A stretch of DNA of 64,000 bases, taken from NCBI GenBank assembly GCA_934589675.1, contig CAKTOF010000004.1, positions 62,001 to 126,000 of the forward strand. The letters are read 5' to 3'. This document shows positions 8,921 through 17,188 of this stretch, in pieces. Positions within the stretch are counted from its first letter, which is position 1. Each line of letters starts with the position of its first letter. The position numbers and the translations under genes were made by a program. This stretch comes from an uncultured Oscillospiraceae bacterium. Its GTDB lineage: Bacteria; Bacillota; Clostridia; Oscillospirales; Oscillospiraceae. The notes beneath the pieces were generated by a model that made no database searches, was not told where the DNA came from, and saw only the letters and a program-made list of their open reading frames with translations.

Positions 8921-9775
8921 ATGAAAACTACAGTTGTCGCCCTGCGCGAGGCGTCGGTGCAGGTCGCCGTCGGCTCCGCGGGCAAAAAGCCGACCGTCTC
9001 GGCGCTGTGCGCCGAACCGGCCTATGACGGCGGCATCGCATCCTGGGAAAAGGCTGCGGGCAAGCTCTGGCAGGCAAATAAGCTGCCCAAAAGCGGGCTG
9101 TGCGTCGTCCTGCCGGACCATGCCGTCACCATGCGCGTGATCACGGCGCCCGATCTGCCGAAAAAGCAGCTTGACGCGCTGGTCGACCATGAGATGACGA
9201 CACGAGGAGAAGAGCCGGTCGCGGCGGACTACCAGATCCTCGGAGCGGACGGCGCGGGCAAGCTCCGGCTTCTCGCCTGCGCCTGCCGCCGGTCGGTCAT
9301 GGAGGAGTATCTTGCGATGTTCTCACGCCTCGGCCTTCGCGTCTCGTCTGTGACGATGGCGCTGGCCGGGTACGTCCGGCTTCTTGCGGCCATGGACGCC
9401 ATGCGCGGCAGGACGTGCATCTGGCTGCTGTTTGAGCGCGGGAGCGTGCTGTCGCTGCTCGTCGAGAATGGCGAATACCGCTACTCCGGCCGGACGCAGA
9501 TCTTCAGCGAGACCGGCACGCTCGACTTCGCCGCCGAGGTCGCGCGCAATGTCTCCGGCACGGTGCAGTTCCACACGGCAAACCGCAGCGAGCATACGAT
9601 CGACGCCGTCTGCTACGCCGGCTGCGACGACGGCGACTTTGCCGTCTGCGCGCCCGAGCTTGCCGCCATGGGTCTTCGCGCCGAGCCGCTGCCCACGCCC
9701 GACTGCCTGCGCGCGCTCCCCGGCCATGCGCGCATGGGCGACTGGATCGACTGCGTCAGCGCGCTGCTGCGATAA
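8921..9775 (+). CDS. pilM: PilM-like actin-fold pilus assembly protein
   Basis: A 284-residue cytoplasmic protein, shorter than Gram-negative PilM (about 350). It starts at ATG 8921 after TAGGGGGAA. The N-terminus 'TTVVALREASVQVAVGS' fits an actin-like first strand-turn-strand, and 'ITAPDLPKKQLDALVDHEM' resembles the PilM segment where paired helices follow a short strand. Its gene order, before PilN and PilO type genes, is the stronger evidence. PilM binds the N-terminal peptide of PilN and links the membrane ring to the ATPase. The nucleotide-binding motifs are poorly conserved, so it could instead be a GspL-cytoplasmic-domain-like protein. Confidence 0.75.
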   Translation: MKTTVVALREASVQVAVGSAGKKPTVSALCAEPAYDGGIASWEKAAGKLWQANKLPKSGLCVVLPDHAVTMRVITAPDLPKKQLDALVDHEMTTRGEEPVAADYQILGADGAGKLRLLACACRRSVMEEYLAMFSRLGLRVSSVTMALAGYVRLLAAMDAMRGRTCIWLLFERGSVLSLLVENGEYRYSGRTQIFSETGTLDFAAEVARNVSGTVQFHTANRSEHTIDAVCYAGCDDGDFAVCAPELAAMGLRAEPLPTPDCLRALPGHARMGDWIDCVSALLR

Positions 9776-9787
9776 GGAGGCATTGAC

Positions 9788-10366
9788 GTGGCAAATATGA
9801 AAAAAGAGATCAATCTCTACGAGAGCTACCGCCGCGGCGCAAGGGAAAAAAGCGGCGGAACATGGCTGCGCGGATACTATATGCCGGTCTTTGTGCTGAC
9901 CGTCGCCGTGCTGCTGGTATGGGCCGTCATCGTGCGGCTGAGCGTGGACGTGCAGACGGACATCGACGCGGCGAACGCCTATCTTACCGCGCCGGCCACC
10001 GAAGCGCAGTACGAGGAATCCGTGGAAAAGCAGGAAGCGCTCTCCGGCATCCGCGCGGCGCTTGCCGAGGTCCAGACGCTTACCGACAGCCTCGGGACCT
10101 ACCCGGCCGTGGACGAGACCGTCGTGCACGCGATCGGCGCGGCGGGCGGCAGCGCGGTCACAACGGTGCTCCGGGGCTACGATTCTGCGACCGGCGCCCT
10201 CGATTTTGAAGCGAGCAGTGCGGAGGTCATCGACATCCCGAGCTATGTGCTCTCGCTGGAACAGACCGGCCTGTTTGAGCGCGTCGGCTACGGCGGCTAC
10301 AGCTATCAGGACGGGCGCTACGAGCTGACGCTCAGCTGCGTGCTGAAAGGGGGTGCGGCGTCGTGA
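9788..10366 (+). CDS. pilN: PilN-like bitopic pilus assembly protein
   Basis: A 192-residue protein. The GTG at 9788 is 7 bases after AAGGAGG; the ATG at 9797 is possible but worse spaced. The first residues contain 'EINLYESYRR', matching the conserved 'xINLLP' type N-terminal peptide by which PilN docks onto PilM. A single helix follows at about residues 32-52. After it comes an Ala/Glu/Gln coiled-coil stretch and a small ferredoxin-like domain. PilN pairs with PilO to form the periplasmic-side alignment ring; in a Gram-positive cell this faces the cell wall. The stop overlaps the next start by 4 bases. Confidence 0.8.
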   Translation: MANMKKEINLYESYRRGAREKSGGTWLRGYYMPVFVLTVAVLLVWAVIVRLSVDVQTDIDAANAYLTAPATEAQYEESVEKQEALSGIRAALAEVQTLTDSLGTYPAVDETVVHAIGAAGGSAVTTVLRGYDSATGALDFEASSAEVIDIPSYVLSLEQTGLFERVGYGGYSYQDGRYELTLSCVLKGGAAS

Positions 10367-10995
10367 AAGTTCAGATGACCCCGCGCGACCGGAGCCTGCT
10401 GCGCCTTGTGCTGTGCGCGGCCGTGCTGCTGATCGGCGTGCGCTTTCTGATCATGCCCGCGCTCGACCGGCGCTCGGCGCTGATTCAGGAGCTTGAGGCA
10501 GCGCGCCTGACGCAGATGGAGTATCAGACGCAGATCGCGGCGCTCGACCACCTTGACGCGGACATCGAGTCGGCGCAGGCGGAGCTGTCGGCGGCCGCTG
10601 CGCCGTATTACGCGGGCGTGCTCGGCACGCCGCAGATGGACGACATCATCACGGCGCTCGAGCTGCGTCACGGCCTGTTCCCGCAGGAGCTGACCCTGAC
10701 GGACGCCGCAGCGGGTGCCGTGCAGAGCTACCTCGCGGATGAGAATGCGGCGCAGGCCGTCCCGGCCGGCGCGGTGTACATTGGCACGGCGCAGCTGCGC
10801 GCGCAGGGCTCGGAGAGCGACTTTGTCGCATTTTTGACCGACGTGGAGCGCAGCGCTCCCGGCATCCGCGTCGTGCGCTTTTCGATCTCGGAGACGACGT
10901 ATCTGTCCGACGGCTCTGAGACGGTTCAGACGAACGACATCCGCTGCACGATGGAGCTTTATATGTGCGCAGACGGGGAGGAGACGGACGAATGA
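10363..10995 (+). CDS. pilO: PilO-like bitopic pilus assembly protein
   Basis: A 210-residue protein starting at GTG 10363, which overlaps the upstream stop (GTGA) and follows AAAGGGGG. A short basic N-terminus 'TPRDRSLLRL' leads into one membrane helix (about 14-30), then a coiled coil ('LIQELEAARLTQMEYQTQI') and a C-terminal domain ending in a strand-rich segment. This is the usual PilO layout, and the gene lies directly after the PilN-like gene. It should heterodimerise with the PilN product. The stop overlaps the pilB start (ATGA). Sequence identity to named PilO proteins cannot be judged here; the call rests on topology and gene order. Confidence 0.78.
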   Translation: MKVQMTPRDRSLLRLVLCAAVLLIGVRFLIMPALDRRSALIQELEAARLTQMEYQTQIAALDHLDADIESAQAELSAAAAPYYAGVLGTPQMDDIITALELRHGLFPQELTLTDAAAGAVQSYLADENAAQAVPAGAVYIGTAQLRAQGSESDFVAFLTDVERSAPGIRVVRFSISETTYLSDGSETVQTNDIRCTMELYMCADGEETDE

Positions 10996-12662
10996 AGCAG
11001 AATCTTCGCATCGGCGAGATCCTGATGGAGCGCGGAGACGTCACGCAGGAGCAGATGGAGCAGGCGCTCGCCTATCAGAAAGAGCACCGCGACATGCGCG
11101 TCGGGCAGATCCTGGTCGAGCTTGGCTTTGTCACGGAGCAGCAGGTCCTTTCGGCGCTTGCCACGCGTCTGGGGCTTGAAATTGTCAGGATCGGCCTCGT
11201 CGAGGTCGATCTCAAGGCCGTCGCGTGCATCCCGCGCGCGCTGGCGGAGAAGCACACGATGCTCGCGGTCGGCTACAGCGGGAAGAATCTCGTTGTCGTG
11301 ACCAATGATCCGCTTAACTATTTCGGCCTCGAAGAGGTGCGCCAGCTGACAGGCTGCCAGCTGGAGACGAAGCTGTGCGAGCGCGCGCCGCTCCAGCGCG
11401 CCATCGCCTACTACTACGCCGAGGTCGACGCCCGGCAGGCCGCACGCACGGCCAACCAGAACTATGCCGCCGCTGAGCCGGAGGAGGTCGTCACCGAGGA
11501 GGTCGACGCCGGGAACAACGAGGCGCCCGTCATCCGCCTGCTCAACAGCCTGCTCGGCCGCGCCATCACGAGCGGCGCGAGCGACATCCACATCGAGCCG
11601 TACCCGCAGCAGACGTGGGTGCGCATCCGCCTTGACGGCGCGATCGTCCGGTATGTCTCGCTCCAGCCGAACCTGCATCAGCCGCTCATTGCGCGCATCA
11701 AGGTTCTGTCCGGCCTCGACATTGCCGAGCGCCGCCTGCCGCAGGACGGCCACTTCCACATCCGCCTCGACAAGGGGCAGGAGGCGAACATCCGCGTTTC
11801 TATCCTGCCGACCGTCCACGGCGAAAAAGCCGTGCTCCGCGTCCTTGCGGGCAATGCGGCCATTGACTATCCCGGCCAATTCGGCATGGACGAGGAGAGC
11901 TATCAGAAGTTCCTGCCCATGCTCAACTCGCCCAATGGCCTCATCTACCTGACCGGCCCGACGGGCTCGGGCAAATCGACGACGCTCTACATGGTGCTGG
12001 AATACCTCTCGCAGCGTCAGGTCAACATTGCAACGGTGGAAGATCCGGTCGAAAAGACGATCCCGTTCGTCAGCCAGACGCAGGTCAACAACACTGCGGG
12101 GCTAACATTTGAAACGGGGCTGCGCGCGCTTTTGCGTCAGGATCCGGACATCATCATGGTCGGCGAGACGCGCGACGCCACGACGGCGAGCATTTCTGTC
12201 CGCGCGGCCATCACGGGCCACCTCGTCCTGAGTACGCTGCATACGAACGACGCTGTGTCGAGCATCATGCGCCTTGCCGACATGGGCGTGGAGCGCTACC
12301 TCATTGCCAGCTCGCTCGTCGGCGTCGTGGCGCAGCGCCTTGTCCGCAAGGTCTGCCCGAACTGCGCCGAGACCGTTCCGACCACGTCGGTCGAGCAGAG
12401 CGTACTGGGCGCGGACTGCAAGACCATCCGCCGCGGCGCAGGCTGCCCGCAGTGCAGCGGCACAGGCTACCGCGGCCGCGTGGCGGTCCACGAGATCGTC
12501 GCGGTCGACGCGGCCATCCGCCGTATGATCGTCTCCGGCGCGCAGAGCGATGAGATCGAAGCCTACGCGCGAGAGCATCAGAACATGAAAAGCCTGCGCG
12601 AAAAGGGCATTGAGCTGGTTCGACAGGGCATCACGACCCCGGAGGAGCTGGCACGGTTGTAA
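10992..12662 (+). CDS. pilB: Type IV pilus extension ATPase PilB/GspE family
   Basis: A 556-residue secretion ATPase that powers pilin polymerisation. ATG 10992 overlaps the pilO stop. Residues 1-150 are an MshEN/T2SSE_N domain of the kind that in relatives binds c-di-GMP; two repeats beginning 'IGEILMERGDVT' and 'VGQILVELGFVT' are visible. Walker A is 'GPTGSGKST' with K328; 'DPDIIMVGETRD' is the Walker B region, and 'LVLSTLHTNDAVSS' the His box. A four-cysteine zinc site is near C455/C458 ('CPNC') and 'CPQC' about 25 residues later, typical of PilB rather than PilT. It is the last gene before a strong terminator, and no retraction ATPase follows. Confidence 0.95.
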   Translation: MKQNLRIGEILMERGDVTQEQMEQALAYQKEHRDMRVGQILVELGFVTEQQVLSALATRLGLEIVRIGLVEVDLKAVACIPRALAEKHTMLAVGYSGKNLVVVTNDPLNYFGLEEVRQLTGCQLETKLCERAPLQRAIAYYYAEVDARQAARTANQNYAAAEPEEVVTEEVDAGNNEAPVIRLLNSLLGRAITSGASDIHIEPYPQQTWVRIRLDGAIVRYVSLQPNLHQPLIARIKVLSGLDIAERRLPQDGHFHIRLDKGQEANIRVSILPTVHGEKAVLRVLAGNAAIDYPGQFGMDEESYQKFLPMLNSPNGLIYLTGPTGSGKSTTLYMVLEYLSQRQVNIATVEDPVEKTIPFVSQTQVNNTAGLTFETGLRALLRQDPDIIMVGETRDATTASISVRAAITGHLVLSTLHTNDAVSSIMRLADMGVERYLIASSLVGVVAQRLVRKVCPNCAETVPTTSVEQSVLGADCKTIRRGAGCPQCSGTGYRGRVAVHEIVAVDAAIRRMIVSGAQSDEIEAYAREHQNMKSLREKGIELVRQGITTPEELARL

Positions 12663-12671
12663 AAAATGTAT

Positions 12672-12705
12672 AAAAATCTCCTGGGCGGCAGCCTAGGAGG
12701 TTTTT
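12672..12705 (+). terminator. Rho-independent terminator of the pilus operon
   Basis: A 15-bp stem (two G-T wobbles) with loop GGCA runs from AAAAATCTCC to GGAGGTTTTT, 9 bases after the pilB stop. The T-run of the downstream arm gives the uridine tract. Confidence 0.9.
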
Positions 12706-12743
12706 AAGCATTTGACCATTTTTAACAAAATATTTAGCCTGCC

Positions 12744-12772
12744 TTGCTTTTACGCGCTCTGTCTGCTAGAAT
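12744..12772 (+). promoter_or_regulatory. Sigma-A type promoter for the LysR gene
   Basis: TTGCTT at 12744-12749 and TAGAAT at 12767-12772 are separated by 17 bases. The start site would fall near 12780, about 25 bases before the GTG of the LysR gene. Confidence 0.55.
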
Positions 12773-12805
12773 GCAAACAGAATCCGGAGCAGGGAGGGAA
12801 GTCCA

Positions 12806-13708
12806 GTGATCGAACTCAAGCAGCTGCGCTATTTTATCGCGGTCGCGGAGCATTCGAGCTTTGTGCAGGCGGCGCAGAATCTCTACATCACGCAGCCGGC
12901 GCTCAGCCGCGCCATCGCCAAGCTTGAGGAGGAGCTTGGCAGCTCGCTTGTGGAGCGTACAACGCGCTCGATCCGGCTGACGGCGGCCGGGCAGGAGCTC
13001 TACCGGCGCGCCATCGGACTTCTGCACGAGGCGGACGGCCTGACGCAGGCCGTGAAGGAGACAAGCAAGAACGGTCTGACCCGCCAGACGCTCAGGATCT
13101 GCCTCGAGGACGACCTCTATTCGCTCGAGGGAAGCGGCGCGTTTGAGCTCATTGCAAAGATCCGCGTGAATTTCCCGGAGCTTGCCGTCGAGTGCATCCC
13201 GGCCACAGCGAGCAGCTTCGCGCGCATTCTGACGGAGGGCGCGGCCGACCTCACGATCGGCTATGCCGCCGCGGACGACCGGAAAATGGCGAACGGCCTG
13301 ATGGATCGCACGATCAGCCATGGGCGCATTGCGCTCGCGGTGCCGTGCGACTGGGACTGCCCGCTTGAGTCGCCGCGCTTTCGCGAGCTTGTGAGCGGCG
13401 CGGATTTTTTCTTCCCGTATGACCGCTCGGGCTGGGCGCCGACGATCCGGACGCTGCTTGACCATTACGGACTGTCGCCGAAATACTGCGCGCTGGAAAA
13501 TTACACGGCTGTCATCAACTTCGTCGCGGCGGGCAGCGGAATGTTTGCCGCGCCGGAGGCGCAGCTGCGCCGGTATGAGCCGCTGGTGCGCATCGTGCCG
13601 ATGGGGGTGCAGATGGCGGAGTACCGCGTCGTCGCGGCAAGTCGGAACAACCTGACCGCGGGGTATGTCCAGCGGATCATGGACTTCATCGAAGAGGAAA
13701 CAGCATAG
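12806..13708 (+). CDS. LysR-family transcriptional regulator
   Basis: A 300-residue regulator starting at GTG 12806 after GGGAGGG. Residues 1-60 form the winged helix-turn-helix ('LRYFIAVAEHSSFVQAAQNL' then 'TQPALSRAIAKLEEELG'). The rest is a periplasmic-binding-protein-like effector domain, for example 'TEGAADLTIGYAA' and 'AAGSGMFAAPEAQL'. Length is typical. It has its own promoter and terminator. It lies 197 bases upstream of the flavoprotein-symporter-OYE genes, same strand, and is the obvious candidate to control them in response to their substrate. LysR regulators are often divergent from their targets; this one is co-directional, which weakens but does not remove that inference. Confidence 0.93.
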   Translation: MIELKQLRYFIAVAEHSSFVQAAQNLYITQPALSRAIAKLEEELGSSLVERTTRSIRLTAAGQELYRRAIGLLHEADGLTQAVKETSKNGLTRQTLRICLEDDLYSLEGSGAFELIAKIRVNFPELAVECIPATASSFARILTEGAADLTIGYAAADDRKMANGLMDRTISHGRIALAVPCDWDCPLESPRFRELVSGADFFFPYDRSGWAPTIRTLLDHYGLSPKYCALENYTAVINFVAAGSGMFAAPEAQLRRYEPLVRIVPMGVQMAEYRVVAASRNNLTAGYVQRIMDFIEEETA

Positions 13709-13718
13709 GCGGCTTCAG

Positions 13719-13757
13719 CCGCGGACGATGCCAGACGGCATCGCCCGCGGTTTTTTT
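13719..13757 (+). terminator. Terminator of the LysR gene
   Basis: CCGCGG plus ACGATGCC pairs with GGCATCGC plus CCGCGG around the loop AGAC, followed by seven T. It begins 11 bases after the stop codon. Confidence 0.88.
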
Positions 13758-13803
13758 CACTGATTTATGCATTGGTTTTATAGATGAGATGAATTATTAG
13801 CAT

Positions 13804-13832
13804 TTCACAGATAAACTGCCTTATGATAAGAT
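13804..13832 (+). promoter_or_regulatory. Possible regulated promoter with palindrome over the -10 region
   Basis: TTCACA (13804-13809) and TAAGAT (13827-13832) are 17 bases apart. The perfect 11-base palindrome CTTATGATAAG (13820-13830) covers the spacer end and the -10. LysR proteins bind T-N11-A type palindromes, so this is a candidate site for the regulator just upstream. The promoter match is moderate. Confidence 0.4.
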
Positions 13833-13905
13833 GACAAATGTGAGAAGATAAAACACGAAATAATTAGTGAAAAATGCTGAAACTGGCAGAGGAGGGAGAG
13901 CGCGC

Positions 13906-15522
13906 GTGAAGGGAAGACAGTACGAATGGATGACCCCGCCGGAGCCGATCGACGCATCGTGCATCAAGCGGCGATGCCGCGCGGACATTGTCATCGTCGG
14001 CGCAGGCCACGCCGGGAGCTGCGCGGCCAGAGCGGCAGCGGAGGGCGGCGCGTCGGTCGCCGTTCTGGAAAAGCAGAAAAGCCGCCGGGCACAGGCCGTT
14101 ATGGGCAACGAGGTCGGCGTGCTCAATTCCGCGTTCGGCCTTGCGCGCGGGCTGCCGCGCTATGACCCGCTGGAGTTTCAGCTCGACTGGCAGGTGCGCA
14201 CGCAGAACCGGACAAATCCCGACCTCATCCGCCAGTTTGCCCGCCGCAGCGGCGAGGCAATGGACTGGTTTCTGCGCCCGCTGCCGCAGGCGTTTCTGGA
14301 TACGATCCGCCTGTATATGAACCCCGCGCCGGAGGCATATCTGAAGAATATCTGCTACAACGGCTATCGCAGCTTCCTCGGGACGCATATGTTTTACGAG
14401 AAGGGCTGCCGGCTGTCCGATGCGCTCAAGCTCACGCAGCAGACGGCCGAGGCGCACGGCGCGGCGTTTTACTACGGCCGCACGGCGCGGCAGACCGTGA
14501 AAACGGACGGCCGCATCACGGGCGTCATCGCCCAGAACGCGGACGGTGAGTACGAGCTATTTGAAGCAGCGCGCGCCGTTGTGCTCGCGGCGGGCGACTG
14601 CAACCGGGATAACCGGATGGTACACGACCTCTATCAGGAGCTGGAGGAGACGTTCGGCGCGGACGCCGACCTTTGCGGCATGGGGCTCGGCGACGGCTCC
14701 GGCATCCGGATGGGGCTGTGGGCCGGCGGACACATCCAGCCCGGCCCGCGCGCGGCCATGTCGCCGAGCCTTTCGTTCATGGCCGGCGGCCTCAGCGGAA
14801 CGGCGTTTTTGCGGCTCAACCGGCTGGGAAAGCGCTACGGCAACGAGGGCATCATGGGCGCGTTCGGCGCGGGGATTCTGACGAATCTCCAGCCGGAGGG
14901 CTTTATCTCAGCGGTGTTTGACAGCGATTATCTCTCCGAGCTTTACGATCAGGCGCCCGACCACACGAATGTCAACGTCCGCTGGCCGGAGATCATGGAG
15001 CGTCTGGAGCGCGACATGGCTGACATCCGCGCCGCCGGAACGCGCGGCGAGCCGATGCACGGCACGACGAATCTCGACGACGGCGACAAAAAACGCTCCG
15101 TCCCATTCTACTGCGCCGATACGCTCGAGGAGCTCGGCACATGCCTCGGGTATGAGGGGAAGACGCTTGAGAACTTCCTGCGCAGCATCGCGCGCTACAA
15201 CGAGCTGTGCGCGCTCGGCCGGGACGAGGACTACGGCAAGGATCCGCGACAGATGCACGCGATCAAAACCCCGCCGTTTTACGGGTGCAGTACGGCGCTG
15301 CCCATTCCCATCGGCCCGATGGCGACCATGAGCGGCGTCATGGTCGACGAAAACCAGCAGGTTCTCGATGATTACGGCGACCCGATCCCCGGTCTTTACG
15401 CCACGGGCAACAACTCCGGCGGCCGATTTGCGATCGAATACTCCACGCCGATCGCGGGCGTGAGCATCGGCATGGCGATGACGCTTGGCAAGCTGCTCGG
15501 CGACCATCTGGCTACCACATAA
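13906..15522 (+). CDS. FAD-dependent reductase/dehydrogenase, fumarate reductase flavoprotein (FAD_binding_2) family
   Basis: A 538-residue protein. GTG 13906 is chosen because GGAGGGAG ends 8 bases before it; the frame runs back to 13867. The N-terminal FAD-binding motif is 'ADIVIVGAGHAGSCAARAAA' and the C-terminal FAD contact is 'GLYATGNNSGG'. The capping region carries 'GNEVGVLNSAFG' and 'GSGIRMGLWAGGHI'. There is no twin-arginine or lipoprotein signal and no covalent-flavin domain, so the enzyme is probably cytoplasmic. Relatives reduce C=C bonds (fumarate, urocanate, methacrylate) or oxidise ketosteroids. The substrate here is unknown. It is followed by a symporter and an OYE, which suggests one uptake-and-reduction pathway. 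It could equally be a dehydrogenase. Confidence 0.85.
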   Translation: MKGRQYEWMTPPEPIDASCIKRRCRADIVIVGAGHAGSCAARAAAEGGASVAVLEKQKSRRAQAVMGNEVGVLNSAFGLARGLPRYDPLEFQLDWQVRTQNRTNPDLIRQFARRSGEAMDWFLRPLPQAFLDTIRLYMNPAPEAYLKNICYNGYRSFLGTHMFYEKGCRLSDALKLTQQTAEAHGAAFYYGRTARQTVKTDGRITGVIAQNADGEYELFEAARAVVLAAGDCNRDNRMVHDLYQELEETFGADADLCGMGLGDGSGIRMGLWAGGHIQPGPRAAMSPSLSFMAGGLSGTAFLRLNRLGKRYGNEGIMGAFGAGILTNLQPEGFISAVFDSDYLSELYDQAPDHTNVNVRWPEIMERLERDMADIRAAGTRGEPMHGTTNLDDGDKKRSVPFYCADTLEELGTCLGYEGKTLENFLRSIARYNELCALGRDEDYGKDPRQMHAIKTPPFYGCSTALPIPIGPMATMSGVMVDENQQVLDDYGDPIPGLYATGNNSGGRFAIEYSTPIAGVSIGMAMTLGKLLGDHLATT

Positions 15523-15635
15523 GCTTCGCTGCAAGGCAGCGCGGATAAAAAATACAGTGCGGAGGTGTTGCGCCCGTTAAAAAAACATAATCTTGTCGGG
15601 GAGAAAGCATCCAATCAAGAAGGGGGCAGTTTGTT

Positions 15636-17102
15636 ATGTCAAAGACCACCACGAAGCAGCACATTGATCCAACGCTCTACGCAGATCTACAGCGTCCGAC
15701 CAGCGGCGCGAGCATCAAGAACTATGTCGCGCAGGTTTTTGCGGCCTTTACTTACCAGTCCTTCGGCTATGTTATGATGGCCAGCTTCCTCACGTTTGTC
15801 TACTCGGAATATCTCGGCGTCTCGTCCGCTGCCATCGCGGGCGTCATGTCCATCGGCATCATCATCGACGGCATCACGGACTTCCTGATGGGCGCTGTCA
15901 CCGACCGCGTCCGGACGAAATACGGCAAGATCCGGCACTGGTTCTTGTGGATGAGCGTGCCGCTCGGCATCTCGATCATGCTCATTTACATGGTTCCGGC
16001 CAGCGCGTCCACAACGATCAAGCTCGTGTACGCGTTTATCATGTATAACCTGTTCTGCTGCCTGCTCACGTCCATCCGCATCCCGGCGGCGGCCGCGCCG
16101 ACGCTCTGCACGCAGAACGACAAGGTCCGCGGCATGATGATCTGGGCCGGCACCATCGGCAACACCGGCGGCACGAACATCACCAACTGGCTCGTCGTCC
16201 CGCTCGTCGCGCTCTTCGGCGGCGGCCTGGCCGGCTACCGCGGCGCGAGCATCACCATGGGCTTCATCACGATCGTCTCCGGCTTCCTCGCGTTCATGCT
16301 CTACCATGAAATGCGTCTGGACGGCGACTGGGAGGACGTCGATCGCACGTTCATGAAGACGCACAACCGCGAAAAGCGCGAAAATGTGTTCGAGCAGTTC
16401 AAGTTTCTGCTGGGCAACAAATGGTGGGTCATCTACACGCTCTCGCTTCTGGCCGGCGGCATCTCCATGGGCTTCGGCTTCGGCTGCATGGCGTATTATC
16501 TTCAGTATGTGCAGGGCGACATGGGCCTGTTCGGCCTGTTCGGGACGGTGCTCTCCATCCCGATGCTCGTCGGCAGCGTCGTGTCCATTGTCCTGATCCA
16601 GTTCATTGAGGCGCGCCGTCTGGCCGTCATTCTCTACGGGCTTCAGGCAGCTGCGAGCGTCTGCGCGTTCATCTTCGGCGGTCAGGGCGGCTCGCTGACG
16701 GCTGTGCTCGTGTTCCTCGGCATCAAGTGCTTCTGCGACGGCTGCATCGGCCCGGCGCGCGGCATCATGATCACCCGTATCATTGATTACGGCGAGTGGA
16801 AAAACGGCGTCCGTCAGGAAGGCTTGTGCAACGCCGGCCAGTCCGTCATGGGCAAGATCGGCTCGGCCGTCGCCACGGCGACGATGGGCTTCGTGCTTGC
16901 AAGACTCGGCTACGAGGGCGCGGGTGTCATGCCGCAGCCAGCCATCGACGCGCTGGACTTCCTCTACCTCGGCGTCCCTGCCATCGCGGCGGTCGTCACG
17001 TTCCTCATCTTCCTGTTCATGCGCCTCGACGACAAGACGAGCGCGCGCTACCGCAAGGAGATCGACGAGCGCATTGCCGCGGCCACGGCGGAAGAGGCCT
17101 GA
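15636..17102 (+). CDS. GPH-family (MelB-like) cation symporter of the MFS superfamily
   Basis: A 488-residue membrane protein with about 12 hydrophobic helices, starting at ATG 15636 after AGAAGGGGG. 'DGITDFLMGAVTDRVRTKYGKIRHW' is the hallmark of the glycoside-pentoside-hexuronide group: Asp in helix 2 and the 'D-R-x-R-T-K-x-G' loop. It would use a Na+ or H+ gradient to import its substrate. Although the family is named for sugars, many members serve other compounds, and here the neighbours are a flavoprotein reductase and an OYE rather than glycosidases. The likely cargo is therefore the substrate of those enzymes (inference). A hairpin separates it from the next gene. Confidence 0.88.
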   Translation: MSKTTTKQHIDPTLYADLQRPTSGASIKNYVAQVFAAFTYQSFGYVMMASFLTFVYSEYLGVSSAAIAGVMSIGIIIDGITDFLMGAVTDRVRTKYGKIRHWFLWMSVPLGISIMLIYMVPASASTTIKLVYAFIMYNLFCCLLTSIRIPAAAAPTLCTQNDKVRGMMIWAGTIGNTGGTNITNWLVVPLVALFGGGLAGYRGASITMGFITIVSGFLAFMLYHEMRLDGDWEDVDRTFMKTHNREKRENVFEQFKFLLGNKWWVIYTLSLLAGGISMGFGFGCMAYYLQYVQGDMGLFGLFGTVLSIPMLVGSVVSIVLIQFIEARRLAVILYGLQAAASVCAFIFGGQGGSLTAVLVFLGIKCFCDGCIGPARGIMITRIIDYGEWKNGVRQEGLCNAGQSVMGKIGSAVATATMGFVLARLGYEGAGVMPQPAIDALDFLYLGVPAIAAVVTFLIFLFMRLDDKTSARYRKEIDERIAAATAEEA

Positions 17103-17117
17103 TCTAAAAAAGCATCG

Positions 17118-17143
17118 GAGCTGGGGCCATGCGGCCCCAGCTC
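17118..17143 (+). other. Intercistronic stem-loop between symporter and OYE genes
   Basis: A perfect 11-bp stem GAGCTGGGGCC / GGCCCCAGCTC around the loop ATGC. No T-run follows, so it is more likely an mRNA-stability or partial attenuation element than a terminator. Confidence 0.5.
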
Positions 17144-17188
17144 AAGCCGCACAGATAAACAGCGCAGACCAGCGAAAGGATGAGAACA

